A stretch of 64,000 nt of DNA from Coccinella septempunctata (Eukaryota; Arthropoda; Insecta; Coleoptera; Coccinellidae): contig NC_058189.1 in NCBI RefSeq assembly GCF_907165205.1, forward strand, positions 34,498,270 to 34,562,269, given 5' to 3'. Of this stretch, positions 23,552-35,794 are shown piece by piece (positions within the stretch are counted from its first letter, which is position 1; each line of letters opens with the position of its first letter). Made by a program: the position numbers and the translations under genes. The notes beneath the pieces are model-generated. The model saw only the letters and a list, made by a program, of their open reading frames with translations, did no database searches and was not told where the DNA came from.

Positions 23552-24609
23552 GGAGGGGAATTTCATCACGCATATCATTCAGTTGACTAGATGATCAAAA
23601 AATTGGACGAGGATGAATCACCATCACTCATTTATTCAATAAAAATTCAAGTATAATAACCACAATTTGCATAGATTTTTGTTTCCTTTTCACTCCAAAG
23701 TGAAGTGATATTCGATTATTTGCAATTTCGAGTATATAAGAATATATACTTTGACATCAAATGTCAGAAATATTCGAATTTTCGAGACCACTGCTATTCT
23801 CCAGGTTTGTCCTCTCTTCAAAACATAGTTGTTTTGACTTTTCAGGAATCAAGATCAGAGTGTCTCTTTTCTAAGAATTGCATATGGTATAAGAGTGAAA
23901 TCGATGAATTAATTACACATAACCCATTGCAGAGGAATTGTTTCATTATATTCAGTTCTGATTCCACCCTTAGCATATCGCTGCTTGATAGTCTGAAAGT
24001 ATGGTAAGATTTTCAACATGAAATCAGTCCCTTCCTATGAAACTGAGCTGTCGCTTTTTTACAATGAGACACTTGCATGTAATTTCACTGAATCTTATCA
24101 AATGAACGATATATAGTCCTTTTTATTCAATATATGCCGAAATTTTGGAATCATCCTATTCATCTTAGGCCCAATTTTGATTTTGGAATAATGAAAACAG
24201 CATAGAAAAAATGAAAATAACTCGTTGATGAGGGAATACATAATGGAGAAAAATAAAGAATACTAGTATCATTGTTTTCATCTTCTCAAGTGGCGATAAT
24301 AATAGAATAAAAATTCTATCTCAGACTGCAATGACTAATTATGAACTGCGGTGGACTCTTAGACAAGGCCAAAAGTTGTTCGAGTAGTGGGGATAACTAC
24401 GACAAGCTCCCGACAGCGATTCGGTATATAAACCATCGCAGCTTAAGTGTTGCTCAGTGCTTGGGATTGCAGCAGCGCAAACGCTCTACTATTGACCACT
24501 TTGATGCTATTCTAGAACAATTGAGTTGGTCGATCGTCCAGTTTGTGTGCTCTCTCCTCGTGTACATTGGATATTTCTAGCGACTCAATCAAAACGCTTC
24601 GTTTTCAAT

Positions 24610-24855
24610 ATGGCGTCGAAATCTGAAAACTACTCGTACGAAATGTTCGAAGATGGAAATATTATAACCGAGAAGAATTTCCATCTCATTTCATCTAGTA
24701 GGCGTTCGGATCGATGCATTATGATATCAGGAGTTGAAAACGCTGGTAGAAAAAGACTTGAGTTAGGTAGAAATATTTATGAACCAAGAATTACTCCGCA
24801 AGATCTCGAAGTTCTGCTCTCTGAGCCATTTTGCTCGATACAAGAACAATATTGA
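24610..24855 (+). CDS. Copy 19 of the 81-residue ORF (N23/L50, K48)
   Basis: N23/L50 group with private R48K in the basic run. It joins two duplicated blocks: its left side matches copy 12, its right spacer matches copy 13. That places a recombination point inside this unit. Confidence 0.5.
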   Translation: MASKSENYSYEMFEDGNIITEKNFHLISSSRRSDRCIMISGVENAGRKRLELGRNIYEPRITPQDLEVLLSEPFCSIQEQY

Positions 24856-25922
24856 GGAGGGGAATTTCATCACGGACATATTATTTAGTTGACTAGATGA
24901 TCAAAAAATTGGACGAGGATGAATCACCATCACTCATTTATTCAATAAAAATTCAAGTATAATAACCACAATTTGCATAGATTTTTGTTTCCTTTTCACT
25001 CCAAAGTGAAGTGATATTCGCATCTGCTATTTCGAGTATATAAGAATATATACTTCGACATCAAATGTCAGAATTATTCGAATTTTCGAGACGACTGCTA
25101 TTCTCCAGGTTTGTCCTCTCTTCAAAACATTGTTGTTTTGACTTTTCAGGAATCAAGATCAGAGTGTCTCTTTTCTATGAATTGCATATAGTATAAGAGT
25201 GAAATCGATGAATTAATTACACATAACTCATTGCAGAGGAATTGTTTCATTAGATTCAGTTCTGATTCCACCCTTAGCATATCGCTGCTTCGGCTGCTTG
25301 ATAGTCTGAAAGTATGGTAAGATTTTCAACATCAAATCAGTCCCTTCCTATGAAACTGAGCTGTAGCTTTTTTACAATGAGACACTTGCATGTAATTTCA
25401 CTGAATCTTATCAAATGAACGATATATAGTCCTTCTAATTCAATATATGCCGAAATTTGGGAATCATCCTATTCATCCTAGGCCCAATTTTGATTTTGAA
25501 ATAATGAAAACAGCATAGAAAAAATGAAAATAACTCGTTGATGAGGAACTACATAATGGAGAAAAATAAAGAATACTAGTATCATTGTTTTCATCTTCTC
25601 AAGTGGCGATAATAATAGAATAAAAATTCTATCTCAGACTGCACCGACTAATTATGAAGTGCGGTGGACTCTTAGACAAGGCCAAAAGTTGTTCGAGTAG
25701 TGGGGATAACTACGACAAGCTCCCGACAGCGATTCGGTATATAAACCATCGCAGCTTAAGTGTCGCTCAGTGCTTGGGATTGCAGCAGCGCAAACGCTCT
25801 ACTATTGACCACTTTGATGCTATTCTAGAACAATTGAGTTGGTCGATCGTCCAGTTTGTGTGCTCTCTCCTCGTGTACATTGGATATTTCTAGCGACTCA
25901 ATCAAAACGCTTCGTTTTCAAT

Positions 25923-26168
25923 ATGGCGTCGAAATCTGAAAACTACTCGTACGAAATGTTCGAAGATGGAAATATTATAACCGAGAAGACTTTCCATCTC
26001 ATTTCATCTAGTAGGCGTTCGGATCGATGCATTATGATATCAGGACTTGAAAACGCTGGTAGAAGAAGAGTTGAGTTAGGTAGAAATATTTATGAACCAA
26101 GAATTACTCCTCAAGATCTCGAAGTTCTGCTCTCTGAGCCATTTTGCTCGATACAAGAACAATATTGA
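25923..26168 (+). CDS. Copy 20 of the 81-residue ORF (L42 group)
   Basis: Partner of copy 14, with the same protein and 3' flank. TATA at 25738-25745. Spacer differs by a private G to T (CAATTTTTATTTTGG). Confidence 0.5.
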   Translation: MASKSENYSYEMFEDGNIITEKTFHLISSSRRSDRCIMISGLENAGRRRVELGRNIYEPRITPQDLEVLLSEPFCSIQEQY

Positions 26169-26892
26169 GGAGGGGAATTTCATCACGGACATATCATTTA
26201 ATTGAATAGATGATCAAAAAATAGGACGAGGATGAATCACCATCACTCATTTATTCAATAAAAATTCAAGTATAATAACCACAATTTGCATAGATTTTTG
26301 TTTCCTTTTCACTCCAAAGTGAAGTGATATTCGATTATTTGCAATTTCGAGTATATAAGAATATATACTTTGACATCAAATGTCAGAAATATTCGAATTT
26401 TCGAGACCACTGCTATTCTCCAGGTTTGTCCTCTCTTCAAAACATAGTTGTTTTGACTTTTCAGGAATCAAGATCAGAGTGTCTCTTTTCTAAGAATTGC
26501 ATATGGTATAAGAGTGAAATCGATGAATTAATTACACATAACCCATTGCAGAGGAATTGTTTCATTATATTCAGTTCTGATTCCACCCTTAGCATATCGC
26601 TGCTTGATAGTCTGAAAGTATGGTAAGATTTTCAACATGAAATCAGTCCCTTCCTATGAAACTGAGCTGTCGCTTTTTTACAATGAGACACTTGCATGTA
26701 ATTTCACTGAATCTTATCAAATGAACGATATATAGTCCTTTTTATTCAATATATGCCGAAATTTTGGAATCATCCTATTCATCCTAGGCCCAATTTTTAT
26801 TTTGGAATGATGAAAACAGCATAGAAAAAATGAAAATAACTCGTTGATGAGGGACTACATAATGGAGAAAAATAAAGAATACTAGTATCATT

Positions 26893-27058
26893 CTTCATAG
26901 TTCATGTCCATGCTGATTCAATATTAATAAAATTCACAGGGAATTGGACAATAGTTTATTCTCAAAGTACTTATAACGAAACGTCGGCGATGTTATAAGT
27001 ACTTTGAGAATAAACTATTGTCCAATTCCCTGTGAATTTTATTAATACTAGTATCATT
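26893..27058 (+). mobile_element. Palindromic insertion 5 (type A)
   Basis: Perfect arms at 26923-27046. Direct repeats at 26881-26892 and 27047-27058. Confidence 0.75.
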
Positions 27059-27394
27059 GTTTTCATCTTCTCAAGTGGCGATAATAATAGAATAAAAATT
27101 CTATCTCAGACTGCACCGACTAATTATGAACTGCGGTGGACTTTTAGACAAGGCCAAAAGTTGTTCGAGTAGTGAGGATAACTACGACAAGCTCCCGACA
27201 GCGATTCGGTATAGAAACCATCGCAGCTTAAGTGTTGCTCAGTGCTTGGGATTGCAGCAGCGCAAACGCTCTACTATTGACCACTTTGATGCTATTCTAG
27301 AACAATTGAGGTGGTCGATCGTCCAGTTTGTGTGCTCTCTCCTCGTGTACATTGGATATTTCTAGCGACTCAATCAAAACGCTTCGTTTTCAAT

Positions 27395-27640
27395 ATGGCG
27401 TCGAAATCTGAAAACTACTCGAACGAAATGTTCGAAGATGGAAGTATTATAACCGAGAAGACTTTCCATCTCATTTCATCTAGTAAGCATTCGGATCGAT
27501 GCATTATGATATCAGGAGTTGAAAACGCTGGTAGAAGAAGAGTTGAGTTAGGTAGAAATATTTATGAACCAAGAATTACTCCTCAAGATCTCGAAGTTCT
27601 GCTCTCTGAGCCATTTTGCTCGATACAAGAACAATATTGA
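27395..27640 (+). CDS. Copy 21 of the 81-residue ORF (N10/S17/K31, H32)
   Basis: Partner of copy 15, without its L69M. TATAGAAA at 27210-27217. A C to A in the spacer (ATATATAATTTG) introduces a stop in the open frame there. Confidence 0.45.
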   Translation: MASKSENYSNEMFEDGSIITEKTFHLISSSKHSDRCIMISGVENAGRRRVELGRNIYEPRITPQDLEVLLSEPFCSIQEQY

Positions 27641-28700
27641 GGAGGGGAATTTCATCACGGACATATCATTCAGTTGACTAGATGATCAAAAAATTGGACG
27701 AGGATGAATCACCATCACTCATTTATTCAATAAAAATTCAAGTATAATAACCACAATTTGCATAGATTTTTGTTTCCTTTTCACTCCAAAGTGAAGTGAT
27801 ATTCGATTATTTGCAATTTCGAGTATATAAGAATATATAATTTGACATCAAATGTCAGAAATATTCGAATTTTCGAGACCACTGCTATTCTCCAGGTTTG
27901 TCCTCTCTTCAAAACATAGTTGTTTTGACTTTTCAGGAATCAAGATCAGAGTGTCTCTTTTCTATGAATTGCATATGGTATAAGAGTGAAATCGATGAAT
28001 TAATTACATATAACTCATTGCAGAGGAATTGTTTCATTATATTCAGTTCTGATTCCACCCTTAGCATATCGCTGCTTGATAGTCTGAAAGTATGGTAAGA
28101 TTTTCAACATGAAATCAGTCCCTTCCTATGAAACTGAGCTGTCGCTTTTTTACAATGAGACACTTGCATGTAATTTCACTGAATCTTATCAAATGAACGA
28201 TATATAGTCCTTCTTATTCAATATATGCCGAAATTTTGGAATCATCCTATTCATCCTAGGCCCAATTTTGATTTTGAAATAATGAAAACAGCATAGAAAA
28301 AATGAAAATAACTCGTTGATGAGGAACTACATAATGGAGAAAAATAAAGAATACTAGTATCATTGTTTTCATCTTCTCAAGTGGCGATAATAATAGAATA
28401 AAAATTCTATCTCAGACTGCACCGACTAATTATGAAGTGCGGTGGACTCTTAGACAAGGCCAAAAGTTGTTCGAGTAGTGGGGATAACTACGACAAGCTC
28501 CCGACAGCGATTCGGTATATAAACCATCGCAGCTTAAGTGTCGCTCAGTGCTTGGGATTGCAGCAGCGCAAACGCTCTACTATTGACCACTTTGATGCTA
28601 TTCTAGAACAATTGAGTTGGTCGATCGTCCAGTTTGTGTGCTCTCTCCTCGTGTACATTGGATATTTCTAGCGACTCAATCAAAACGCTTCGTTTTCAAT

Positions 28701-28946
28701 ATGGCGTCGAAATCTGAAAACTACTCGTACGAAATGTTCGAAGATGGAAATATTATAACCGAGAAGACTTTCCATCTCATTTCATCTAGTAGGCGTTCGG
28801 ATCGATGCATTATGATATCAGGAGTTGAAAACGCTGGTAGAAGAAGAGTTGAGTTAGGTAGAAATATTTATGAACCAAGAATTACTCCTCAAGATCTCGA
28901 AGTTCTGCTCTCTGAGCCATTTTGCTCGATACAAGAACAATATTGA
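28701..28946 (+). CDS. Copy 22 of the 81-residue ORF (consensus)
   Basis: Consensus protein with intact TATA (28516-28523). Spacer has CATTCATTCAAT and CACCCCAAAG variants, shared with copies 31 and 37. Confidence 0.5.
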   Translation: MASKSENYSYEMFEDGNIITEKTFHLISSSRRSDRCIMISGVENAGRRRVELGRNIYEPRITPQDLEVLLSEPFCSIQEQY

Positions 28947-30006
28947 GGAGGGGAATTTCATCACGGACTTATCATTTAGTTGACTAGATGATCAAAAAAT
29001 AGGACGAGGATGAATCAGCATCACTCATTCATTCAATAAAAATTCAAATATAATAACCACAATTTGCATAGATTTTTGTTTCCTTTTCACCCCAAAGTGA
29101 AGTGATATTCGATTATTTGCAATTTCGAGTATATAAGAATATATACTTTGACATCAAATGTCAGAAATATTCGAATTTTCGAGACCACTGCTATTCTCCA
29201 GGTTTGTCCTCTCTTCAAAACATAGTTGTTTTGACTTTTCAGGAATCAAGATCAGAGTGTCTCTTTTCTATGAATTGCATATGGTATAAGAGTGAAATCG
29301 ATGAATTAATTACATATAACTCATTGCAGAGGAATTGTTTCATTATATTCAGTTCTGATTCCACCCTTAGCATATCGCTGCTTGATAGTCTGAAAGTATG
29401 GTAAGATTTTCAACATGAAATCAGTCCCTTCCTATGAAACTGAGCTGTCGCTTTTTTACAATGAGACACTTGCATGTAATTTCACTGAATCTTATCAAAT
29501 GAACGATATATAGTCCTTTTTATTCAATATATGCCGAAATTTTGGAATCATCCTATTCATCCTAGGCCCAATTTTGATTTTGAAATAATGAAAACAGCAT
29601 AGAAAAAATGAAAATAACTCGTTGATGAGGGAATACATAATGGAGAAAAATAAAGAATACTAGTATCATTGTTTTCAGCTTCTCAAGTGGCGATAATAAT
29701 AGAATAAAAATTCTATCTCAGACTGCACCGACTAATTATGAACTGCGGTGGACTCTTAGACAAGACCAAAAGTTGTTCGAGTAGTGGGGATAACTACGAC
29801 AAGCTCCCGACAGCGATTCGGTATATAAACCATCGCAGCTTAAGTGTTGCTCAGTGCTTGGGATTGCAGCAGCGCAAACGCTCTACTATTGACCACTTTG
29901 ATGCTATTCTAGAACAATTGAGTTGGTCGATCGTCCAGTTTGTGTGCTCTCTTCTCGTGTACATTGGATATTTCTAGCGACTCAATCAAAACGCTTCGTT
30001 TTCAAT

Positions 30007-30252
30007 ATGGCGTCGAAATCTGAAAACTACTCGTACGAAATGTTCGAAGATGGAAATATTATAACCGAGAAGACTTTCCATCTCATTTCATCTAGTAGGC
30101 GTTCGGATCGATGCATTATGATATCAGGAGTTGAAAACGCTGGTAGAAGAAGAGTTGAGTTAGGTAGAAATATTTATGAACCAAGAATTACTCCTCAAGA
30201 TCTCCAAGTTCTGCTCTCTGAGCCATTTTGCTCGATACAAGAACAATATTGA
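30007..30252 (+). CDS. Copy 23 of the 81-residue ORF (Q67)
   Basis: E67Q without the silent G53 change of copies 8, 9 and 16, so a separate lineage. First unit of a block repeated as copies 30-31 at an offset of 14174 bases; shared marks include GTTTTCAGCTTC upstream and AACCAAAATTTG and TTTCATCCCAAAG downstream. Confidence 0.5.
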   Translation: MASKSENYSYEMFEDGNIITEKTFHLISSSRRSDRCIMISGVENAGRRRVELGRNIYEPRITPQDLQVLLSEPFCSIQEQY

Positions 30253-31310
30253 GGAGGGGAATTTCATCACGGACTTATCATTTAGTTGACTAGATGATCA
30301 AAAAATAGGACGAGGATGAATCAGCATCACTCATTTATTCAATAAAAATTCAAGTATAATAACCAAAATTTGCATAGATTTTTGTTTCCTTTTCATCCCA
30401 AAGTGAAGTGATATTCGATTATTTGCAATTTCGAGTATATAAGAATATATACTTTGACATCAAATGTCAGAAATATTCGAATTTTCGAGACGACTGCTAT
30501 TCTCCAGGTTTGTCCTCTCTTCAAAACATAGTTGTTTTGACTTTTCAGGAATCAAGATCAGAGTGTCTCTTTTCTATGAATTTAATGGTATAAGAGTGAA
30601 ATCGATGAATTAATTACACATAACCCATTGCAGAGGAATTGTTTCATTATATTCAGTTCTGATTCCACCCTTAGCATATCGCTGCTTGATAGTTTGAAAG
30701 TATGGTAAGATTTTCAACATGAAATCAGTCCCTTCCTAAGAAACTGAGCTGTCGCTTTTTCACAATGAGACACTTGCATGTAATTTCACTGAATCTTATC
30801 AAATGAACGATATATAGTCCTTTTTATTCAATATATGCCGAAATTTTGGAATCATCCTATTCATCTTAGGCCCAATTTTGATTTTGGAATAATGAAAACA
30901 GCATAGAAAAAATGAAAATAACTCGTTGATGAGGGAATACATAATGGAGAAAAATAAAGAATACTAGTATCATTGTTTTCATCTTCTCAAGTGGCGATAA
31001 TAATAGAATAAAAATTCTATCTCAGACTGCACCGACTAATTATGAACTGCGGGGGACTCTTAGACAAGGCCAAAAGTTGTTCGAGTAGTGGGGATAACTA
31101 CGACAAGCTCCCGACAGCGATTCGGTATATAAACCATCGCAGCTTAAGTGTTGCTCAGTGCTTGGGATTGCAGCAGCGCAAACGCTCTACTATTGACCAC
31201 TTTGATGCTATTCTAGAACAATTGAGTTGGTCGATCGTCCAGTTTGTGTGCTCTCTCCTCGTGTACATTGGATATTTCTAGCGACTCAATCAAAACGCTT
31301 CGTTTTCAAT

Positions 31311-31556
31311 ATGGTGTCGAAATCTGAAAACTACTCGTACGAAATGTTCGAAGATGGAAATATTATAACCGAGAAGACTTTCCATCTCATTTCATCTAGT
31401 AGGCGTTCGGATCGATGCATTATGATATCAGGAGTTGAAAACGCTGGTAGAAGAAGAGTTGAGTTAGGTAGAAATATTTATGAACCAAGAATTACTCCTC
31501 AAGATCTCGAAGTTCTGCTCTCTGAGCCATTTTGCTCGATACAAGAACAATATTGA
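31311..31556 (+). CDS. Copy 24 of the 81-residue ORF (V2); 3' UTR split by retrotransposon
   Basis: A2V, shared only with copy 31. TATA intact at 31126-31133. A copia-like element is inserted 65 bases after the stop, so the poly(A) signal of the unit lies more than 4.4 kb away. A transcript from this copy would run into the retrotransposon in antisense. Confidence 0.5.
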   Translation: MVSKSENYSYEMFEDGNIITEKTFHLISSSRRSDRCIMISGVENAGRRRVELGRNIYEPRITPQDLEVLLSEPFCSIQEQY

Positions 31557-31616
31557 GGAGGGGAATTTCATCACGGACTTATCATTTAGTTGACTAGATG
31601 ATCAAAAAATAGGACG

Positions 31617-31621
31617 AGGAT
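31617..31621. repeat. Target site duplication AGGAT, left copy
   Basis: AGGAT flanks the element here and at 36008-36012. Empty sites in other units (for example 45791-45795) carry it once. Five bases is usual for Ty1/copia integrases. Confidence 0.9.
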
Positions 31622-31820
31622 TATTGGGTTTTAATGAGCGAATTACAGTTGATGATTGTATATTTATTGAGAAAATAACAACTGATTATTTATTCACACT
31701 TTTAAGGACGCTATTTTATTACATGTTTTTGACATTGACTTTTTCTTGAATGACATCTATCTTTCATAGAAGAGAATAACAAATGACAGACAGTGTTGCC
31801 ATCATTGGATATACTCAACA
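31622..31820 (-). repeat. 3' LTR of the copia-like element
   Basis: 199 bases, on the - strand TGTTGAG...CCAATA, the TG start typical of LTRs. On the - strand it holds an initiator-like TCAGT (31681-31685) followed by AATAAA (31663-31668), giving a plausible short R region for transcript start and poly(A) addition. Confidence 0.95.
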
Positions 31821-31829
31821 CCCCTTCTC
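31821..31829 (-). other. Polypurine tract
   Basis: On the - strand GAGAAGGGG directly abuts the 3' LTR. It is the expected RNase H-resistant primer for plus-strand DNA synthesis. The 63 bases between it and the end of the ORF (31830-31892) hold nothing else recognisable. Confidence 0.85.
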
Positions 31830-31892
31830 AACACTGACTATAGACAATATTATCTTAATACAGGAGTAACATAATTAACAATATATATTTTT

Positions 31893-34800
31893 TCAAAGTT
31901 GTAAACTTAATACAGTTCTATGCTTATTGAACAAAACTATTCCTAAAGGTTTTGTTAAGATGTCTGCTGTTTGTTCGGCACTACACACATAATTCAAAAT
32001 TATTTCCTTTTTTGCAATAGAGTCTTTAACAAATGAATATTTGATTTCCACATGTTTCGATCTTTTGTTCACTTGGGCTGACTTGGTTAGTGCAATCACA
32101 CTCTGATTATCTTCCATAATCGGAATGGGATCTTCAATGTCAAAATCAAAATCTTGCATGATATGCTTCATCCAAATTGCTTCTTTGATGGTTTCACTTA
32201 GTGATATATACTCAGCTTCAAAGGATGATGTAGCTACAACAGATTGCTTCTTCGTTGTCCAACTGACAGGATTTCCACAGACAAAAGCAGCATAGCCTGA
32301 TGTAGATTTTCGATCCTCCATGTCATTGCCCCAATCGGCATCGCTATACATCTTGATAACAGGATGATCATTTCCCCTAATGTAGTGTAATCTGAAATCT
32401 CGAGTTGAATTCAAATATTTAAGTACTCTCAATAGATGCTTGTAATGAGTCGGTCCATAATTGTTACAAAACCTGCTCAAATAATTAGTGGCATAATTTA
32501 TATCTGGCCTGGTTCCAGCAGCAATATATATCAAAGATCCGAGGAGTTGACGATATGGAATATTTTCGTCAGCTTTTTCTTCTTTTTCCAACTGTAACTT
32601 TGTTTCCATAGGTGTTAATGTATTCTTTGAGTTAATTTGGTTGAATGTTTCCACTAATTTTTGTATGGCGGTTCTTTGAGATATCATCATACAGTCTTGG
32701 CTGATATTCACTTCTAAACCAAGAAATGTAAATGTTTCCTTAACTTCTAAGTCCTTAATCTCAAATTCCTTTTTGATTTTTCTCTTAAACTCGTTGAGTT
32801 CATCCAATTTGTCAGATGCCACCAGAATGTCATCTACAAACAGTAGAAGGTATATTTTTGACTCACCTGTCTTCTTCAGGTAGAGACATGTGTCTCCTTT
32901 GGATTTATTGAATCCATTGTTATTCATAAATTCTTCAAAACATTTGTTCCAATTCCGTGGTGACTCTTTAAGACCATAAATTGATTTATTCAATTTGCAT
33001 ATTTGATTTCCTACTTTGAAACCTGGAGGTTGATTAATGTAAACATCACCTTGGATTGGGCTATTTAAAAAGGCAGTGCACACATCCAATTGCATTATGT
33101 GTAAATTTTTGGTCATAATAACTGATAACATTATTTTCACACTAGTCATTTTAGCAACGGGTGCATATATATCCTCTGCTATATTCCTTTGTTGGAATCC
33201 TCGTGCAACTAGTCTTGCTTTGTAGATATTGTTTGATTTTACTTTCAAAACCCATTTGGTATCAATGACTGTACAGTTTTGAGGTTTTTCAACAAGTACC
33301 CACACATTATTGTTTTTCATTGATGAAAGTTCCTTTTCCATGGCAAATTTCCATTTCTGTCTTTCTTCTTCTGGCATACTCTTCAAATCTTCATATTTCA
33401 CATCTTCTTGGAAACAAAGATTCATTTCATAGTCATCATATTTGACAGGCTTCACAATAGTTCGTGAAGGACGAGAATTGTCTTCATTTATAGGAGGTTC
33501 CTCTTCATCTTGTTCCTTGGTTTTCCCCTTCTGAAACTCAATTTCATTGTTAAAATTCATGTTACTTTCAATATCTTTGTACATTTTTGTTTCATCAAAG
33601 ATAACATTTCGGGCAATAATTATTTCACCGTTGTGCATAAGACGATATCCATTTGTGGTGTATCCTGCCATGTAACATTCCAAAGCTTTACTTTCAAATT
33701 TAGTCCTCTTCTCTTTGGGAATATGAGCAAATGCTTTGCATCCAAATATTTTCAAATTACTGAGATCTACTGTTCTTTCATACCACAGATTTGCAGGGAT
33801 TTTTCCATTTACAGTAGGGCTTCGATTCATGACATAAGTTGCTGTCATCGCTGCTTCAATCCACATTGTTTTATCAAAACCACTTTCTGAAAGCATAGCT
33901 CGTGCTTTTTCGGCTATTGTCCTATTTAGTCGTTCTGCTTTTCCGTTCAACTCTGGAGTGTAAGGAACTGTGTACTCTATTCTTATTCCATTTTTCCTAC
34001 AAAAGTTCTGAAATCTTTCTGATTTATATTCTGAGCCATTATCACATTTTAATCGACTGATAGGATAATTCATTTTTGATGTAACCATACTAACATATTC
34101 CACCAATTTATCATATGCCTCAGATTTTCTTTGTAATGCATATATAATTGTGAAATGAGTATAATCGTCAAGAAAACTTATGAAATATTTCTCACCTTGA
34201 TTGGATTGAGGATCTATTGGTCCAAATATGTCTGAATGGATTAACTCTAGTGGCCTTTTAGCAGGAGTTGTGTTATTTTTCCAGGGTAACCTTGACATTT
34301 TTCCCTCTGCACACTCTTTGCATATTTCTTTTATGGAATTCTCTTCTTTTTCCTTTTTGCCTAGCATTCCAGCTTTCATGAGCTTATTTAAGCCTGACAT
34401 GCTTAAATGTCCTAATCTTCTATGCCATAACTTGGAACTTACATTAACTTCACATAGATGTGCTTCATCAACTTTTTCTTCCTCAATGAAAAAATCAAGT
34501 TTGTAGAGATTATTATCCATACTTCCAAATGCTATTACTTTTCCTTTCTTACAGATTCTTACTGTTTCTTCATTGAAAAATACATCATATCCTTTCTGCG
34601 TTATGGCTCGAACAGACAAAAGATTATATCGCAGTCCTGGTACAAAATAGACATTTTCCATTTTACATACATTGTTGGATACTTTATTTCTGATAAGCAT
34701 TTTTCCTATTCTTGTACTTTTCATGACATCTGTGTTAGCTATCTTTATTTCAATTGGTTTAGTTAATTCTATAGATTCAGTAAAATACTCTTGTGAATTT

Positions 34801-35714
34801 ATATAATGGTTTGAAGCTCCTGAATCCAGGTACCAACTGATTTCTGAATTGGTTTGCTTCATCTTCACATCGTTCATTGTTAAGAATGCAAATGTTTCAT
34901 TGTCTTCAATATTTTTAGTGTTTCCTTCCTCTATCATGTTGGCCTCTTGATTAGAGTTCTTCTTGTAATAATAACAGTCTGATTTCTTGTGACCTTTACG
35001 ACCACAAAAGTTGCATTTCAGAGTCCATTTCTTTTGTTTATGTTCACTTCCCTCATGAGTTGACTGTGAACCTCTTGAAGCTGCAAATGCATGATATGGT
35101 TTTCCTTTATCATAATTTTCATTCTTCGGCTTTGAATATGTAGAGTTGTTACTTTTGAGTTTCAAGTCAAATTCTGCTAGTCTCCTTTTAACATCTTCAA
35201 GTTTCATCTCAGTTTCATGGAAAGTTTCCAATGCTGTTACAACTGACTCGAATTGACTGGGGAGTGTATTCAACAATATACAGGAATAGTCAGATTCATC
35301 AAGTCCTGCTCCAACATTTTTCAATTCACGCATTATGTTATCGAATGTTATAAAATGATCTTCCAAAGGTTTATTGGTATTATGTCTCAGTTCCATTACC
35401 TTTTTCAAAAGTAGTCTTTTGCTGCATGGACCCCTTTTTTCATATGTTTGACATAATGATATCCAAATGTCGTAGCTCGTCTCGTTATTTCTGATATGTT
35501 CTAGGTAGGAATCTTCTAGATGTTGTGCTAAGAGTGATTTGCACTTCTTGTCCGATTTCACTTGTTTGACATTGCCTGGTTCGGCTTTAGCTTGAATGGA
35601 TTCTAGTACGCCTTGTTCGTCGAGATAAAGTTCCATTCTCAACTTCCAATCAGCAAAGTTTTTACCATTAAACGGTTTTACCGCTTTTGTATTGGCGTTG
35701 CTTTGTAGAGCCAT
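31893..35714 (-). CDS. Gag-pol polyprotein of Ty1/copia element
   Basis: One 1273-codon frame in classical copia order. Residues about 1-250 are Gag with a CX2CX4HX4C zinc knuckle (C234, C237, H242, C247), which packages the RNA. An aspartic protease follows with D297-S-G. Integrase has its zinc site (H431, H436, C465, C468) and catalytic D495, D558 and E594 (35-residue spacing). Reverse transcriptase spans about 800-1040 with FVDD at 959-962. RNase H lies at about 1120-1255 with D1125, E1166 and D1202. Integrase before reverse transcriptase marks the Pseudoviridae type. Gag and Pol are fused in frame without a shift, as in copia, where splicing makes a Gag-rich message; a donor-like GTGAGT just before the ATG could serve that. 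All catalytic residues seem intact. The most similar known group is insect copia-like elements; the exact family cannot be named here. Confidence 0.97.
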   Translation of the reverse strand: MALQSNANTKAVKPFNGKNFADWKLRMELYLDEQGVLESIQAKAEPGNVKQVKSDKKCKSLLAQHLEDSYLEHIRNNETSYDIWISLCQTYEKRGPCSKRLLLKKVMELRHNTNKPLEDHFITFDNIMRELKNVGAGLDESDYSCILLNTLPSQFESVVTALETFHETEMKLEDVKRRLAEFDLKLKSNNSTYSKPKNENYDKGKPYHAFAASRGSQSTHEGSEHKQKKWTLKCNFCGRKGHKKSDCYYYKKNSNQEANMIEEGNTKNIEDNETFAFLTMNDVKMKQTNSEISWYLDSGASNHYINSQEYFTESIELTKPIEIKIANTDVMKSTRIGKMLIRNKVSNNVCKMENVYFVPGLRYNLLSVRAITQKGYDVFFNEETVRICKKGKVIAFGSMDNNLYKLDFFIEEEKVDEAHLCEVNVSSKLWHRRLGHLSMSGLNKLMKAGMLGKKEKEENSIKEICKECAEGKMSRLPWKNNTTPAKRPLELIHSDIFGPIDPQSNQGEKYFISFLDDYTHFTIIYALQRKSEAYDKLVEYVSMVTSKMNYPISRLKCDNGSEYKSERFQNFCRKNGIRIEYTVPYTPELNGKAERLNRTIAEKARAMLSESGFDKTMWIEAAMTATYVMNRSPTVNGKIPANLWYERTVDLSNLKIFGCKAFAHIPKEKRTKFESKALECYMAGYTTNGYRLMHNGEIIIARNVIFDETKMYKDIESNMNFNNEIEFQKGKTKEQDEEEPPINEDNSRPSRTIVKPVKYDDYEMNLCFQEDVKYEDLKSMPEEERQKWKFAMEKELSSMKNNNVWVLVEKPQNCTVIDTKWVLKVKSNNIYKARLVARGFQQRNIAEDIYAPVAKMTSVKIMLSVIMTKNLHIMQLDVCTAFLNSPIQGDVYINQPPGFKVGNQICKLNKSIYGLKESPRNWNKCFEEFMNNNGFNKSKGDTCLYLKKTGESKIYLLLFVDDILVASDKLDELNEFKRKIKKEFEIKDLEVKETFTFLGLEVNISQDCMMISQRTAIQKLVETFNQINSKNTLTPMETKLQLEKEEKADENIPYRQLLGSLIYIAAGTRPDINYATNYLSRFCNNYGPTHYKHLLRVLKYLNSTRDFRLHYIRGNDHPVIKMYSDADWGNDMEDRKSTSGYAAFVCGNPVSWTTKKQSVVATSSFEAEYISLSETIKEAIWMKHIMQDFDFDIEDPIPIMEDNQSVIALTKSAQVNKRSKHVEIKYSFVKDSIAKKEIILNYVCSAEQTADILTKPLGIVLFNKHRTVLSLQL

Positions 35715-35794
35715 TTTGTACTCACGTGACTGGTTTTCTTTTGCAGATTTTTCCTGAAGTCACGAATTATAGACAAAACTTTTTTTAGCGCTAT

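Noticed and set aside
33510..34766. Three + strand frames inside the retrotransposon (33510-33890, 34228-34506, 34458-34766)
   Set aside because: They are antisense shadows of the gag-pol ORF.
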